A stretch of 64,000 nucleotides of DNA from AP-15 sp963799085 (GCA_963799085.1 CAWCWA010000020.1:1-64000); one strand, 5' to 3'. Positions 19,825-29,376 are shown, numbered from the stretch's first letter. Notes: generated by a model from the letters alone, not told the origin. A program made the numbers and translations.

Positions 19825-20523
19825 GGTCGGGTTGTACCAGGCAGTGCACGTGAAGACACTGGCCAGTCAGCAAGAGCGGATGCTGCTGACGTCACGCAAG
19901 CGGCTCCGCGACAAGCTGCAGGACATGGAGAACGAGCTCCGAGGAACCCTTGCGCAATTTTGGGCTCAGGGTGGGGGTGGTCAGCCCGGGTCACTTCGAA
20001 GCCAGAGTCCGAGAATTGGTGGTGGGGCATCCGACCCCAGGGGCAATTGTCGCCCCCTTGCCTGCAGTTCGCGGGACGCCACAAGATGGTCCTCGACCAG
20101 GTCCGCGGCGACCGGCTATGCCGCCGCTTGATGACGGTGCCGGGAGTGGGACCGGTCGTGGCACTGACGTTTCGGGCCACGGTCGATCAGCCGCAGCGTT
20201 TTGTCCGTTCCAAGATGGTGGGGGCACATTTCGGCTTGGTACCGCGCCGCTTTCAGTCCGGCGAGACGGACTACGACGGAAGGATCTCCGAAATGTGGGG
20301 ACGCCATGATGCGCACGGCACTTCTATGAAGCAGCGCAGGTGCTCTCACACATAGCCAGAAATGGTCCTGGCTCAAGGCTTGGGGCATGCCGCTGGCCCG
20401 TCGTCGCGGAGGGAAGAAGGCAATCGTCGCCCTGGCCCGACGCCTCGCTGTCATCCGGCACCGGATGTGGACGGACGGTACCCAATTCCGCTGGCGCAAG
20501 CAGCCCGATGCAGTAGCCGCCTG

Positions 20524-20844
20524 AAAGAAGGATATTGAGTTCCGCCCCGGCGGAAAAGCGCCCCTCGCGGGGACGATGGACGAGGTGAGTTCGCCGGGAA
20601 CGTGGTTCCGCTTCGGCAGGACGATGTTCAGATTGTTCCACCTCATCCTTCTGAACCCATCATGGGGCGGTCATAGCGCCGACCTCCCGGAGATAAGCGA
20701 GAGCCTTGCGAGACGGCATTATTGTTCAGAAGCGAAAGCACCACTGAGAAGCGAGCTTGACACCACACCGCCGCGATAGAGAAGACCTTCCTTAACTCGC
20801 TTTCCGTAACGCTACGCGGACTGCCGACGAGAAGGGGATTTGCG
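20524..20844. other. Non-coding right flank of IS110
   Basis: 321 bases without a supported gene. The first part (to about 20780) resembles the untranslated right portion of IS110-type elements. The last 60 bases lead into the next gene. Confidence 0.35.
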
Positions 20845-21575
20845 TTGAGTCAGGAACAAACTCTGCCGCCTGCCTCTGGAATCCCGTTGCCTTTAGTTGC
20901 CCGGGCAGAGCGGGAGCGGCGCGAGATTGTTCATGGCCTAAAGGCGACCGATGATCTTGCAAAACAAATTCGCCTTTGGCGGACCGGTGACCTTTACCGA
21001 GCATCAGGAAACCCGGAGGTAATCCTAAATCTCCGGCCGAATGCCGATGGGTCGGTCATGGGATGGGCTCAAGGTTCCGATGGCCGTTTCATCGGGCAGG
21101 CACGGTGGATTAAGGCTACAAACTGGGCCTCTCGTCTGGTTTCGTCGACCGCTGTGCTGGCGGGACACATCATGCTTGTCGAAATCAGTGCAAAATTAGA
21201 CCGCATCGAGGCAAAGGTTGATCGAGTGCAACAGGCCCTCGATGATGATCGGCGGCAATCGCTCAAGGCTGCTATCGGCTCAGTCGATGCCGCATTGGCC
21301 TGTGAATTTGCAACTGCGCGGCACTTGCTCACGGCCGCCGCTACACCGCTACGGATTGCAATCGGCCAAGAAATCCAATCTCTGAGCCGCCAAATCCATC
21401 AGGCCCCGATGCCTCCGCGATCGTATACAGAGGGGGTCATTTGGGACAAAGGGCCAGAGACCCGCCGTAAACTGTCCGCCGCGGAGAAGACATTTCTCGC
21501 AGCGCTCCACGGTATTCGCGCCCTGATCCATCTCTACATCGGGCTTAGCCAGCATCGGACCGCGTGGCTTAGAGG
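20845..21575 (+). pseudogene. Uncharacterised protein, 5' part, interrupted by IS5
   Basis: Not recognised. The TTG start at 20845 has AAGGGGA upstream. The chain is charged and mostly helical. A short nonpolar stretch (about 95-115, SSTAVLAGHIMLVEI) is followed by a predicted coiled segment (SAKLDRIEAKVDRVQQALDD). It reads up to the IS5 left end at about 21571. Its frame can be joined to 22544-22780 to give about 320 residues, so it was probably one gene before the insertion. Confidence 0.55.
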
Positions 21576-22546
21576 CTGACCCGAAATGAATTGAGTGATT
21601 TCAGCAACTTGTGTATCCGTCTGGTTGGCACGCGAGACGGGGGGCACAAGATGTGGACTGAAACCACTCGACGGCAGTATGGCCGGGAAGATCTGCGCTA
21701 TGCAAGCGATGTCACCGATCAGGAGTGGGGGTTGATCGAAGCCGAACTGCCGCCGGACAAGAAGCTGGGGCGACCGCGCACCACGCAATTGCGGGCTGTC
21801 GTCAACGCGCTGCTCTACATGCTGACGACCGGTTGCCAGTGGCGGCAGTTGCCAAAGGAGTTTCCGCCGTATTCGACGGTACAGCGCTTCTTCTACCGGT
21901 GGCGGGAGGACGGGTTGTGGCGCAAGATCAATCACGGCTTGCTGATGCGGGTGCGCGAGGCCAGCGGGCGCGAGGCCAGCCCCAGCGCCGGGGTGATCGA
22001 CAGCCAGTCGGTCAAGACCACCGAAGCCGGGGGGCCGCGCGGCTATGACGCCGGCAAGAAGATCAACGGACGCAAGCGCCATCTGCTCACCGACACCCTT
22101 GGCCTGCCGGTCGCGGCCGTGGTTCATCCCGCCGACATCCAGGATCGCGACGGCGCGCCGCTGGTCCTGGCCGGCGCCCGTTTTCTCTATCCCTGGCTGC
22201 GCCACGTCTTTGCCGATGGCGGCTATGCCGGGGCCAAACTGGCCACCGCCCTCGACAAGATCGGCCGGTGGACGGTCCAGATCGTCAAGCGCAGCGATCC
22301 GGCAACCGGCTTTGTGGTTCTGCCGCGGCGCTGGGTTGTCGAGCGCACCTTGGCTTGGCTCAGTCGCAACCGCCGCCTCGCCAAGGACTTCGAGGCCAGC
22401 CTGGAAAGCGCTCTCGCCTGGCTGTTTCTCGCCAGCACCAAGCTACTTATGCGTAGATTAGCAAGGCTAACACACGCTCACACTGTATTATGAGTCGGAC
22501 ACTTAGCGGCCACGACCTATTACTTCAACTTTCCGATTCGGGGCTC
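21571..22546 (+). mobile_element. IS5 family element, copy 2, inside a host gene
   Basis: Its left end AGAGGCTGACCCGAAATGAA matches copy 1 at 13591. The right end is placed near 22543 at CTTTCCGATTCGGGGCTC, whose reverse complement GAGCCCCGAATCGG partly mirrors the left end. Flanks GCTTAG and GCTCAG are similar but not identical, so the target duplication is uncertain. It carries one open transposase gene. Confidence 0.7.
21651..22493 (+). CDS. IS5 family transposase
   Basis: 280 residues from ATG 21651 (MWTETTRRQYGREDLRYASD). An upstream in-frame start exists but lies in the IS end, so it is rejected. DDE features: GVIDSQSVKTTEAGG for the first Asp, the DIQDRDGAP and VFADGGYAG blocks for the second, and the YREK-like region RRWVVERTLAWLSRNRRLAKDFE for the Glu. 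Intact, unlike copy 1, and gives the reference for the hairpin insertion there. Confidence 0.88.
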   Translation: MWTETTRRQYGREDLRYASDVTDQEWGLIEAELPPDKKLGRPRTTQLRAVVNALLYMLTTGCQWRQLPKEFPPYSTVQRFFYRWREDGLWRKINHGLLMRVREASGREASPSAGVIDSQSVKTTEAGGPRGYDAGKKINGRKRHLLTDTLGLPVAAVVHPADIQDRDGAPLVLAGARFLYPWLRHVFADGGYAGAKLATALDKIGRWTVQIVKRSDPATGFVVLPRRWVVERTLAWLSRNRRLAKDFEASLESALAWLFLASTKLLMRRLARLTHAHTVL

Positions 22547-22780
22547 AGCAAAGCTTGGTGGAAAGCGCGAAATTTGCGACCCGACAATCCTCAAGACCAG
22601 CCCGAAGCTTACTGGGCCCGCGCTATGGGTCTGGTCACTGAAGCTCAGGCTCACGCTCTTGCATATAGTCAGGATACCTTGCCCAGCCTGAGGTTATCGC
22701 TATCGGACGATGAACTTCAGTTGATGCTGGAGGAAGCTGAACCCGAGCCCGCGAATTCATGTAACCCAATGAAAGATTAG
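22544..22780 (+). pseudogene. Uncharacterised protein, 3' part, after IS5
   Basis: 79 codons in the frame that continues the gene at 20845-21575 once the IS5 is removed (TAWL joins to SKAWWKARNLRPDNPQ). The end is acidic (DDELQLMLEEAEPEP). Alternatively an independent short gene could start at ATG 22490, but that start lies within the IS5 end. Confidence 0.45.
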
Positions 22781-22794
22781 CTAATTTCGGCAGC

Positions 22795-23100
22795 GACGCC
22801 TTCCAACGTCTTCGACGGCGCCGACATCGAGATGGCGGTCAAAGGGGCGATCGCCAATACCGTAATGCCAGTCAGACCTGTCCTGGTCCAAGACGGGGTC
22901 TACGACGCCTTCACCAAGCGCCTGGCCGAGACCGCCAGCGCCATGAAGGTGGCGGACGGATTCGAGCCGGGGGCGTGATCGGCCAGAAAAGGTCGAGACG
23001 CACATCGCCGACGCAATCGAGAAAGCTGCCAAGGTCGTCACCGGGGAAGCCTTCTCTTCGAGCCGGCAGTTTTGACCGACGTTGATAGCGAATCCTATGT
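22795..23100 (+). pseudogene. Aldehyde dehydrogenase fragment (GabD-like)
   Basis: Translation in two frames gives pieces of a succinate-semialdehyde dehydrogenase-type protein: NVFDGADIEMAVKGAIANT, then VLVQDGVYDAFTKRLAETAS and MKVADGFEPG, a TGA near 22976, then after a frame change EKVETHIADAIEKAAKVVTG and a relic of EPAVLTDVD. The catalytic Cys segment (GQTCVCANR in the family) is missing: a short deletion joins IANT directly to PVRPVLVQ. About 100 residues of a 480-residue enzyme remain. Confidence 0.7.
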
Positions 23101-23216
23101 ATATCCCTGATGCTCGCAGCCCTGATCGGGCTCTAAGACGGCGTTGTCGCCGATAAAATAGCCACAATCACATCGCACTGTACGGCGGTTATGGGACGGA
23201 AGAAGGGAGAGGTGCG

Positions 23217-23345
23217 ATGGTTATGGCTTTGCGTCGCGGGAAGGCAGGTTTCGCCGATGCGCGGCGCCGGGCGCGGGCCGGCAAGAGACGGCGTCCGCCT
23301 GTAAATTCCTTACAAGAACAGGCGAGGCGGCGCGACCCCGCCTAA
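23217..23345 (+). CDS. Small arginine-rich hypothetical protein
   Basis: 42 residues, 14 of them Arg (MVMALRRGKAGFADARRRAR, then KRRRPP). GGGAGAGG lies about six bases before the ATG. No family recognised. The good ribosome-binding site and clean frame favour it, but a chance open frame in GC-rich DNA is possible. Confidence 0.3.
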   Translation: MVMALRRGKAGFADARRRARAGKRRRPPVNSLQEQARRRDPA

Positions 23346-23393
23346 TCGGTTCAACCTTTGCGAGAATCCTGCGTCCGCTTTCGACCGCCGCGC

Positions 23394-23765
23394 TCAGCCT
23401 GCAAGCTGCTGTTCGATGGTCTTGGTCAGCGGGGTTTCAACGTCGCCCGTGTGCTTGGTCGTAACCGTCTCGACCAGTACGATCCAGCATTCCTCCTGCG
23501 CCACCGGGTTGTGCATGACCCCCTTCGGGATCACGCAGAATTCGCCGCTGTTCAGCACGATTTCGCCGCCTTCGAGCTGGATGACGAGCCGCCCCTTGAT
23601 TACCTGGAAGAGTTCGTCCTCGTCCTCGTGCTTGTGCCAGGCAAGCTCTCCCTTGAGCTTGGCGACTTTGACATACTGGTCGTTGACCCGGCCGACGACT
23701 TTCGGCGACCAGTATTCCTCGATCCGGGCAAGATGTTCGAGCGGATTGACCGGAGAAACCGACAT
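23394..23765 (-). CDS. Cupin domain protein
   Basis: 123-residue single cupin barrel. First motif LAWHKHEDEDELFQVIKGRL (His, His, Glu metal ligands, about residues 42-62) and second motif GEFCVIPKGVMHNPVA. Close to the usual length for stand-alone mannose-6-phosphate-isomerase-like cupins. Divergent from the alcohol dehydrogenase. Substrate not inferable. Confidence 0.85.
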   Translation of the reverse strand: MSVSPVNPLEHLARIEEYWSPKVVGRVNDQYVKVAKLKGELAWHKHEDEDELFQVIKGRLVIQLEGGEIVLNSGEFCVIPKGVMHNPVAQEECWIVLVETVTTKHTGDVETPLTKTIEQQLAG

Positions 23766-23877
23766 GCTCGCCCCCGACGCGGCTGAGGCGCCACCCTAGC
23801 AGAAGATCGCCGCTGTTTCGAGCGCCCGGGGCGGACTATGCTGCCCTCCCGCCGCTCAGCCAAAGGGAGGTAACGCC

Positions 23878-24975
23878 ATGGCGATCGAGGCCGCTGTTTT
23901 TCGCAAGGTGCGCGAACCGCTGACGATCGAACCGGTCGATATCGACAAGCCGTGGGATCGCGAGGTGCTGGTGCGCACGGCGGCGACCGGCGTGTGCCAC
24001 AGCGATCTGCATGTCGTCGATGGTGTAGGCCGCTTCCCGCTCGACCGGCCGATCGTGCTCGGCCATGAGGGGGCGGGCGTTGTCGAGGCGGTCGGCGCCA
24101 ACGTCGCGACGGTCAGGCCCGGCGACCATGTCGTCGCCTGCCTCTCCGGGTTTTGCGGCGCCTGCCCGCAATGCCTCTCGGGCCATCCCAATCTCTGCAC
24201 CGGCGGCATCGTGACAAGGCCCGAGACCGCGGCCCCGCGCCTGTCGCAGGGCGGGGCGCCGCTGCGGCAGTTCATCGGCATTTCAAGCTATGCCGAAAAG
24301 ATGCTGCTGCACGAGAACTCGCTGGTGCGGATCGATCCCGAATTGCCGCTCGACAAGGCGGCACTCGTCGGCTGCGGCGTCCTGACCGGGGTCGGCGCGG
24401 CACTGCGCAGTTCCGGGCTGCAGGCGGGCCAGACGGTCGCGGTCTTCGGTTGCGGCGGCGTCGGCCTGTCGATCGTGCAGGGGGCGCGGATCGGCGGCGC
24501 CCGACAGATCATCGCCGTCGACCAGTTCGATTCGAAGCGCGAGATGGCGGTGCGCGCCGGCGCCACGCATTTTGTCGACAGCACGCAAGACGATCCGGTC
24601 AAGGCAGTCCGCGGATTGACCGGCGGCGCCGGCGTCGACCACGCCTTCGAGGCGGTGGGTGTTGCGCAATTGTGCCGGCAGGCGATCGAGTGCCTGGCGA
24701 TCCGCGGCACCGCGACGATCGTCGGCGTGCTGCCGCCCGACGCCGAGATCGCTTTTCCGTGGATGGCGATCCGCCCCGAATGCAAGGTGCAAACCTCGCG
24801 CATGGGCTCAAACCGCTTCCGCTACGACATCCCGCTCTATCTCGACTTCTACCGCCAGGGACGCCTCGATCTCGATGCGATGGTGACGAAGCGCGGCCGT
24901 CTTTCCGACATCAACGAGGCCTTCCGCGCGATGAAAGCCGGCGAAGTCGCCCGTACGGTCTTAACCTTCGATTAG
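23878..24975 (+). CDS. Zinc-dependent alcohol dehydrogenase (class III-like MDR)
   Basis: 365-residue medium-chain dehydrogenase oxidising an alcohol or thiol adduct with NAD. Catalytic zinc site: Cys in TGVCHSDLH, His-Glu in LGHEGAGVVE and Cys in VGCGVLTG. Structural zinc: four Cys in FCGACPQCLSGHPNLC. Rossmann motif VAVFGCGGVGLS, with Asp-containing IIAVDQFDSK pointing to NAD(H). AAGGGAGG lies ahead of the ATG. Complete. Confidence 0.9.
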   Translation: MAIEAAVFRKVREPLTIEPVDIDKPWDREVLVRTAATGVCHSDLHVVDGVGRFPLDRPIVLGHEGAGVVEAVGANVATVRPGDHVVACLSGFCGACPQCLSGHPNLCTGGIVTRPETAAPRLSQGGAPLRQFIGISSYAEKMLLHENSLVRIDPELPLDKAALVGCGVLTGVGAALRSSGLQAGQTVAVFGCGGVGLSIVQGARIGGARQIIAVDQFDSKREMAVRAGATHFVDSTQDDPVKAVRGLTGGAGVDHAFEAVGVAQLCRQAIECLAIRGTATIVGVLPPDAEIAFPWMAIRPECKVQTSRMGSNRFRYDIPLYLDFYRQGRLDLDAMVTKRGRLSDINEAFRAMKAGEVARTVLTFD

Positions 24976-24979
24976 CCCG

Positions 24980-25990
24980 CTACAGGATTGCGCCGATGAC
25001 GCGGTCGGGGGGACGGTGGCCGTCGGCGAAGGTCTTGATGTTAATGATCACCCGCTCGCCCATCGCGATGCGGCCCTCGATCGTCGCCGAGCCCATATGC
25101 GGCAGCAACACGACATTGTCGAGCGCACGCAGCCGCGGATCGACCGCTGGTTCGTGCTCGAAGACGTCGAGACCGGCGCCCGCGATGGCGCGCGTTTCAA
25201 GCAGCTGGATCAGCGTCTCTTCGTCGACGATCTCGCCGCGTGCGGTATTGACCAGGATCGCGTGCGGCCGCAACAGCCGCAGCCGGCGCGCCGAGAGCAG
25301 GTGGTAGGTCGCCGGCGTGTGGGGGCAATTGACCGAGACGATGTCCATGCGGGCGAGCATCTGATCGAGGCTCTCCCAATAGGTCGCCTCGAGCCCCAAG
25401 GCGATGTCGTCGGGCACCGGCCTGCGGTTGTGGTAATGCACCGAAAGGCCGAAGCCCTTGGCGCGGCGCGCCAGCGCCATGCCGATCCGGCCCATGCCGA
25501 GGATGCCGAGCCGCTTTCCCCAGATCCGCTGGCCGAGCATGAAAGTCGGACCCCAACCGGTCCAGCCGCCGCTGCGGATCATCCGTTCGCCCTCGGCGAG
25601 CCGGCGGGAGACCGCGAGGATCAGCGCCATCGTCATGTCGGCGGTGTCCTCGGTCAGAACGCCCGGCGTGTTCGTCACGATGACGCCGCGCCGCTGCGCC
25701 GCGTCGAGATCGACATGGTCGATCCCGGTGCCGAAAGAGGCGATGAGCCGCAGCCCGGGGCCGGCGGCCGCCAGAATTTCGGCGTCAATTCGATCGGTTA
25801 CTGTCGGCACCAGGACGTCGGCGGCCGAAACCGCGGCCGTCAGTTCGGCTTTACTCAACGGTTCGTCGTCGAGATTGAGACGGCAGTCGAAAAGCTCCAT
25901 CATCCGGGTCTCGATCGGGTCCGGGAGCTTACGGGTGACAAAGACGAGGGGACGTTTCGACCGCATGGCGGCAGAGTCCGCAGAAAGCAT
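24980..25990 (-). CDS. D-2-hydroxyacid dehydrogenase (glyoxylate/hydroxypyruvate reductase-like)
   Basis: 336 residues. NAD-binding GKRLGILGMGRIGMALARRA (about residue 150), catalytic Arg in VNTARGEIVDEE, Glu in DVFEHEPAVDP and His in LLPHMGSAT. SFGTGIDHVDL and TPGVLTEDTADMTM match the glyoxylate reductase branch. The start may be ATG 25990 or ATG 25966; neither has a good ribosome-binding site. Divergent from the SH3 protein gene. Confidence 0.9.
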   Translation of the reverse strand: MLSADSAAMRSKRPLVFVTRKLPDPIETRMMELFDCRLNLDDEPLSKAELTAAVSAADVLVPTVTDRIDAEILAAAGPGLRLIASFGTGIDHVDLDAAQRRGVIVTNTPGVLTEDTADMTMALILAVSRRLAEGERMIRSGGWTGWGPTFMLGQRIWGKRLGILGMGRIGMALARRAKGFGLSVHYHNRRPVPDDIALGLEATYWESLDQMLARMDIVSVNCPHTPATYHLLSARRLRLLRPHAILVNTARGEIVDEETLIQLLETRAIAGAGLDVFEHEPAVDPRLRALDNVVLLPHMGSATIEGRIAMGERVIINIKTFADGHRPPDRVIGAIL

Positions 25991-26019
25991 TCCCCGGCAT
26001 TAGCAAGAGGCGGGGAGGA

Positions 26020-26517
26020 ATGTCCAGAGGCAGCGCCGTGCGCGCCGGCATCGCCGCCGCGTTTTTGGCGGCAGTTGCGCTGCCGCTGCTGCCCGCAAAG
26101 GCCGCCGAGGAGAAGCTGCCGCGTTTTGTCAGCCTGCGCTCCGATCAGGTCAATCTGCGGGTCGGGCCCGGCGGCAATTATCCGATCGAATGGGTATTCA
26201 CGCGAAAGAGCATGCCGGTCGAAATCTTGCGTGTGTTCGAGCACTGGCGGCTGGTGCGCGACTGGCAGGGCACCGAAGGCTGGGTGCAGGAGCGCATGCT
26301 GACCGGCAAGCGCGCCGTCGTCGTCAAGGGCCAGATCCGCGCGCTCCGTCGGCGTCCCGATCCGGGCTCGCAGATTGTCGCCCGGGCCGAGCCGGGAGTG
26401 ATCGCGCGGCTTGTCGAATGTCAGAGCGGCTGGTGCCGGATCGAGGCCGCCGACTATACCGGCTGGGTCGAGCGCATCGGCATCTGGGGCGTCTATCCCG
26501 ACGAAACCGTGCAATAG
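26020..26517 (+). CDS. Exported bacterial SH3-domain protein
   Basis: 165 residues with a signal peptide (AGIAAAFLAAVALPLLPAKA, cleaved near residue 28) and two SH3-type repeats: VSLRSDQVNLRVGPGGNYPI and, after about residue 95, GQIRALRRRPDPGSQIVARA with WCRIEAADYTGWV. Periplasmic location inferred. Such proteins often bind cell wall. Divergent from the hydroxyacid dehydrogenase, an arrangement often seen in alphaproteobacteria. Confidence 0.85.
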   Translation: MSRGSAVRAGIAAAFLAAVALPLLPAKAAEEKLPRFVSLRSDQVNLRVGPGGNYPIEWVFTRKSMPVEILRVFEHWRLVRDWQGTEGWVQERMLTGKRAVVVKGQIRALRRRPDPGSQIVARAEPGVIARLVECQSGWCRIEAADYTGWVERIGIWGVYPDETVQ

Positions 26518-26532
26518 CCGCGTGAGTTGGCG

Positions 26533-27012
26533 ATGCCGACGATCGACCTTTCCGGCTGGCGCGACGATTGGCTGTGGGCGCTGCCGCTGATCATGCTCAC
26601 CGTGGTCATCCATGTCCTTGGGCTCGGGCTGATCATCGAGCGGGGCGTGCGGGTGCTGACCGGCCTGGTTGACCACCGGCACTTCGCCGTGCTGTTTGCC
26701 ATCGTCATCGGGACGGCGGTGCTGCTGGTAACAATGCTGCACGGGATTGAGGGGCTGATCTGGGCGCTCGCCTACTGGTCCCTGGGCGCGCTGCCGGATA
26801 CCCGCTCGGCGGTGCTCTATTCCCTGAGCGCGATGACGACCTACGGCGGCACCAACCTCGTCCTCAAACACCACTGGCAATTGATGGGCGCGCTCGAAGC
26901 GTTGAACGGCATTATTCTGTTCGGGCTGACGACTGCCTTTCTGTTTTCGATGATCCAACGGGTCGGGCCGCCCGGCGGACGAGCCGACCATGGCAGGAAC
27001 CGTGCTAGATAG
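26533..27012 (+). CDS. Membrane protein, two-TM ion-channel-like
   Basis: About 159 residues with membrane segments near 14-35, 50-72 and 120-140. Between the last two lies a pore-loop-like LYSLSAMTTYGGTNLVLK, where a K+ channel would have T-x-G-Y-G; here the filter is TTYGGT, so selectivity is uncertain. ATG 26533 chosen over a TTG two codons earlier. Confidence 0.65.
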   Translation: MPTIDLSGWRDDWLWALPLIMLTVVIHVLGLGLIIERGVRVLTGLVDHRHFAVLFAIVIGTAVLLVTMLHGIEGLIWALAYWSLGALPDTRSAVLYSLSAMTTYGGTNLVLKHHWQLMGALEALNGIILFGLTTAFLFSMIQRVGPPGGRADHGRNRAR

Positions 27013-27036
27013 GGCCAAGCGAGGAGGATACCCGAC

Positions 27037-28122
27037 ATGCTGTTTCAATGCCTGCCGGAGGGCGCGCAGATTCCGGGCCGCTTTCCCGGGCCCGCCCACA
27101 GCCGCGGCAAGTGGTTCACGATCGATATCCACTGCCATGTGCTGACGCCGAAGGCGGCCGAGATGGTCGCCGGCAACGCCGAAGCGACGCGGCATCCGCG
27201 CGAAGTCTACGCCAATGCGCATACCCGCGAAGTCAACCGTCAGCAGGCCGAGCGCACCCGCATCCAGTTCACCTCGGTCGAGAAGCGGCTCGACGACATG
27301 GACCGGATGGGGATCGACATCCAGGCGATCTCGCCCTCGCCGAACCAGACCTATTACGGCGCCGACCCCGATCTCGGCATCGCCACCGCGCAAGTCGTCA
27401 ATGACAACCTCGCCGAGATCGTCGCCCGCCATCCCGACCGCTTCACGGCGCTCGGCACCGTTCCGTTCCAGGCCCCCGACCTCGCCGTCGCCGAACTCGA
27501 CCGGCTGCACAAATCCCTTGGCTTCCGCGGCATCGAGATCGCGACCAATGTCGGCGGCGAGGATTTGTCGGCCGACCGCTTTCGCAAGATCTTCGCCCGC
27601 ATCGAGGAATTGGGCCTCCTTGTCTTCATGCATCCGACCGGATTTCCCGAGGCGCGGCGCTTTGGCGACCACTACCTCGTCAACGTCATCGGCAACCCGC
27701 TCGATACGACGGTTGCGGTGCATCATCTGATCTTCGGCGGCGTGCTCGACGATCACCCCAATCTCAAGCTCGTCTTGTCGCATGGCGGCGGCTTTCTGCC
27801 GGCCTATTCCGGTCGCGTCGACCATGCCGCCTCCGCCCGTCCGGATACCTGCGAAAAGATCCACCGGATGCCGACGACCTATCTGAAGCGGCTCTATTTC
27901 GACACAATCGTCTATACCCATAACCAGCTTGAATACCTGGTCGATCAGTACGGCGCCGACCACGTGCTGATGGGCACCGATTATCCGGCCGATATGGGCG
28001 AGATCGACCCGATCGGCTTCATCGAAAGGGCTCCTGGCCTTGATGATACCGAACGCCGCGCAATCCTCGGCCGCAATGCCGCCCGCCTGTTGAACATCGA
28101 AATCCCGGCCACGCAAGGCTGA
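27037..28122 (+). CDS. Amidohydrolase family protein, tandem copy A
   Basis: 361 residues of the amidohydrolase-2 group (aminocarboxymuconate semialdehyde decarboxylase-like), zinc-dependent decarboxylases or hydrolases in aromatic or related catabolism. Metal ligands: HxH in FTIDIHCHVL, His in FMHPTGF, His in VLSHGGGFLPAY and Asp in LMGTDYPADMGEIDP. GAGGAG precedes the ATG. Followed 27 bases later by a very similar gene, a tandem duplication. Confidence 0.88.
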   Translation: MLFQCLPEGAQIPGRFPGPAHSRGKWFTIDIHCHVLTPKAAEMVAGNAEATRHPREVYANAHTREVNRQQAERTRIQFTSVEKRLDDMDRMGIDIQAISPSPNQTYYGADPDLGIATAQVVNDNLAEIVARHPDRFTALGTVPFQAPDLAVAELDRLHKSLGFRGIEIATNVGGEDLSADRFRKIFARIEELGLLVFMHPTGFPEARRFGDHYLVNVIGNPLDTTVAVHHLIFGGVLDDHPNLKLVLSHGGGFLPAYSGRVDHAASARPDTCEKIHRMPTTYLKRLYFDTIVYTHNQLEYLVDQYGADHVLMGTDYPADMGEIDPIGFIERAPGLDDTERRAILGRNAARLLNIEIPATQG

Positions 28123-28149
28123 ACCGAGAAGGACCAGGAGACAGCCGAC

Positions 28150-29271
28150 ATGCTCTTCAAATGCCTGCCGGAAGGGGCACAAATCCCCGGCCGGTTTCCG
28201 GGACCGGTACATGCCCGCGGCAAATGGTTCACGATCGATATCCACTGTCATGTCCGATCGGAGAAGGCGACGCGGCTGGTCGCCGGGAATGAGGCGGCCA
28301 ATCCGATCGCCCAGATGCAGAACGTCTCGCGCTGGTTTCTCGAGACCCAGGCGAGCGAAAAGAGCCGGGCGATCAATCGAGCCAATGGCGAGCGGACCAA
28401 CGAACAGAGCACCTCGCCCGAAAAGCGGATCGAGGACATGGACCGGATGGGGATCGACATCCAGGCGATCTCGCCCGCGCCCCGCCAGACCTATTACGGC
28501 GCCGATCCGGAATTGGGCCTCGCCGCCTCTCGGGCGATCAACGATTTCATCGCCGAGATCTGCGGCAAATATCCGGACCGCTTTGTCGGGCTCGGCACGA
28601 TCCCATTGCAGGCTCCGGATTACGCGGTCGCCGAACTCGAACGCCTGCACAAATCCCTGGGATTTCGCGGCATCGAGATCATGACCCATGTCGCTGGCGA
28701 GGACCTTTCCGCCGACCGTTTCCGCAAGATCTTCGCCCGCTGCGAGGAATTGGGCACGCTCGTCTTCATGCATCCGGACGGATTTACCGAGGCGCGGCGG
28801 TTCGCCGAGCACTATTTCGCCAACGTGATCGGCAACCCGCTCAATTCGACGGTCGCATTGCACCACCTGATCTTCGGCGGCGTGCTGGCCGATTACCCGA
28901 ACCTCAAGCTTGTGGTGGCTCATGGCGGCGGCTTTCTGCCGGCCTATTCGGGGCGCATCGACCATGCCGCCTCGGCCCGCCCCGACGCCTGCGAGAAGAT
29001 CCGCCGCATGCCGAGCGCCTATCTGAAACGGGTCTATTTCGACGCCCTCGTCTATACCCACCACCAGCTCGAATATCTCGTCGAGCAATACGGCGCCGAC
29101 CACATCCTGATGGGCACGGACTATCCGGCCGATATGGGCGAGATTGATCCCGTCGGCATGATCGAAACCGCGGCCGGGCTCGACGACAACGAGCGCAGGG
29201 CGATTTTCGGCGGCAACGCGGCCCGGCTCCTCAACCTTCCCATCCCCGAAGACCGCCGCGCCAAGCCGTAA
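28150..29271 (+). CDS. Amidohydrolase family protein, tandem copy B
   Basis: 373 residues, clear paralogue of copy A with all metal-ligand motifs kept (FTIDIHCHV, FMHPDGF, VVAHGGGFLPAY, LMGTDYPADMGEIDP). The region after HCHV differs most (about residues 45-95, with an extra ~12 residues), which may change substrate range. Its own ribosome-binding site AGGAGA sits before the ATG. Probably one operon with copy A. Confidence 0.88.
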   Translation: MLFKCLPEGAQIPGRFPGPVHARGKWFTIDIHCHVRSEKATRLVAGNEAANPIAQMQNVSRWFLETQASEKSRAINRANGERTNEQSTSPEKRIEDMDRMGIDIQAISPAPRQTYYGADPELGLAASRAINDFIAEICGKYPDRFVGLGTIPLQAPDYAVAELERLHKSLGFRGIEIMTHVAGEDLSADRFRKIFARCEELGTLVFMHPDGFTEARRFAEHYFANVIGNPLNSTVALHHLIFGGVLADYPNLKLVVAHGGGFLPAYSGRIDHAASARPDACEKIRRMPSAYLKRVYFDALVYTHHQLEYLVEQYGADHILMGTDYPADMGEIDPVGMIETAAGLDDNERRAIFGGNAARLLNLPIPEDRRAKP

Positions 29272-29376
29272 CTGCCCTGCCTCTTCAGCTCGAATGGCTG
29301 GTATCGATTTTTCGATTTGCCCGATTGAGGCGGGCACGCCATCTATATTAGCGAAATTCGAGACCCGGAGCCGATC

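Larger units (their letters stand above)
16864..20523 (+). pseudogene. IS110 family transposase split by an IS21 insertion
   Basis: The 5' part (16864-17183) begins MKHCAGLDVSVKETAIGIVDE, with the DEDD-type first Asp in LDVS and ending KSDRNDARGIAQMMR. The 3' part resumes at 19819 with MRVGLYQAVHVKTLASQQER and runs to about 20523. It needs several more frame changes (about 19950, 20085, 20300) to follow the conserved MTVPGVGPVVALTFRA, HFGLVPRRFQSGETDYDGRI and ALYEAAQVLSH blocks. The intervening 2.6 kb is the second IS21. The transposase was therefore already a target, then decayed. Flanking non-coding parts of the element may reach from about 16620 to about 20780. Confidence 0.85.

Noticed and set aside
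23358..23786. Plus-strand frame over the cupin gene
   Set aside because: Antisense to an intact cupin with HxHxxxE motif.
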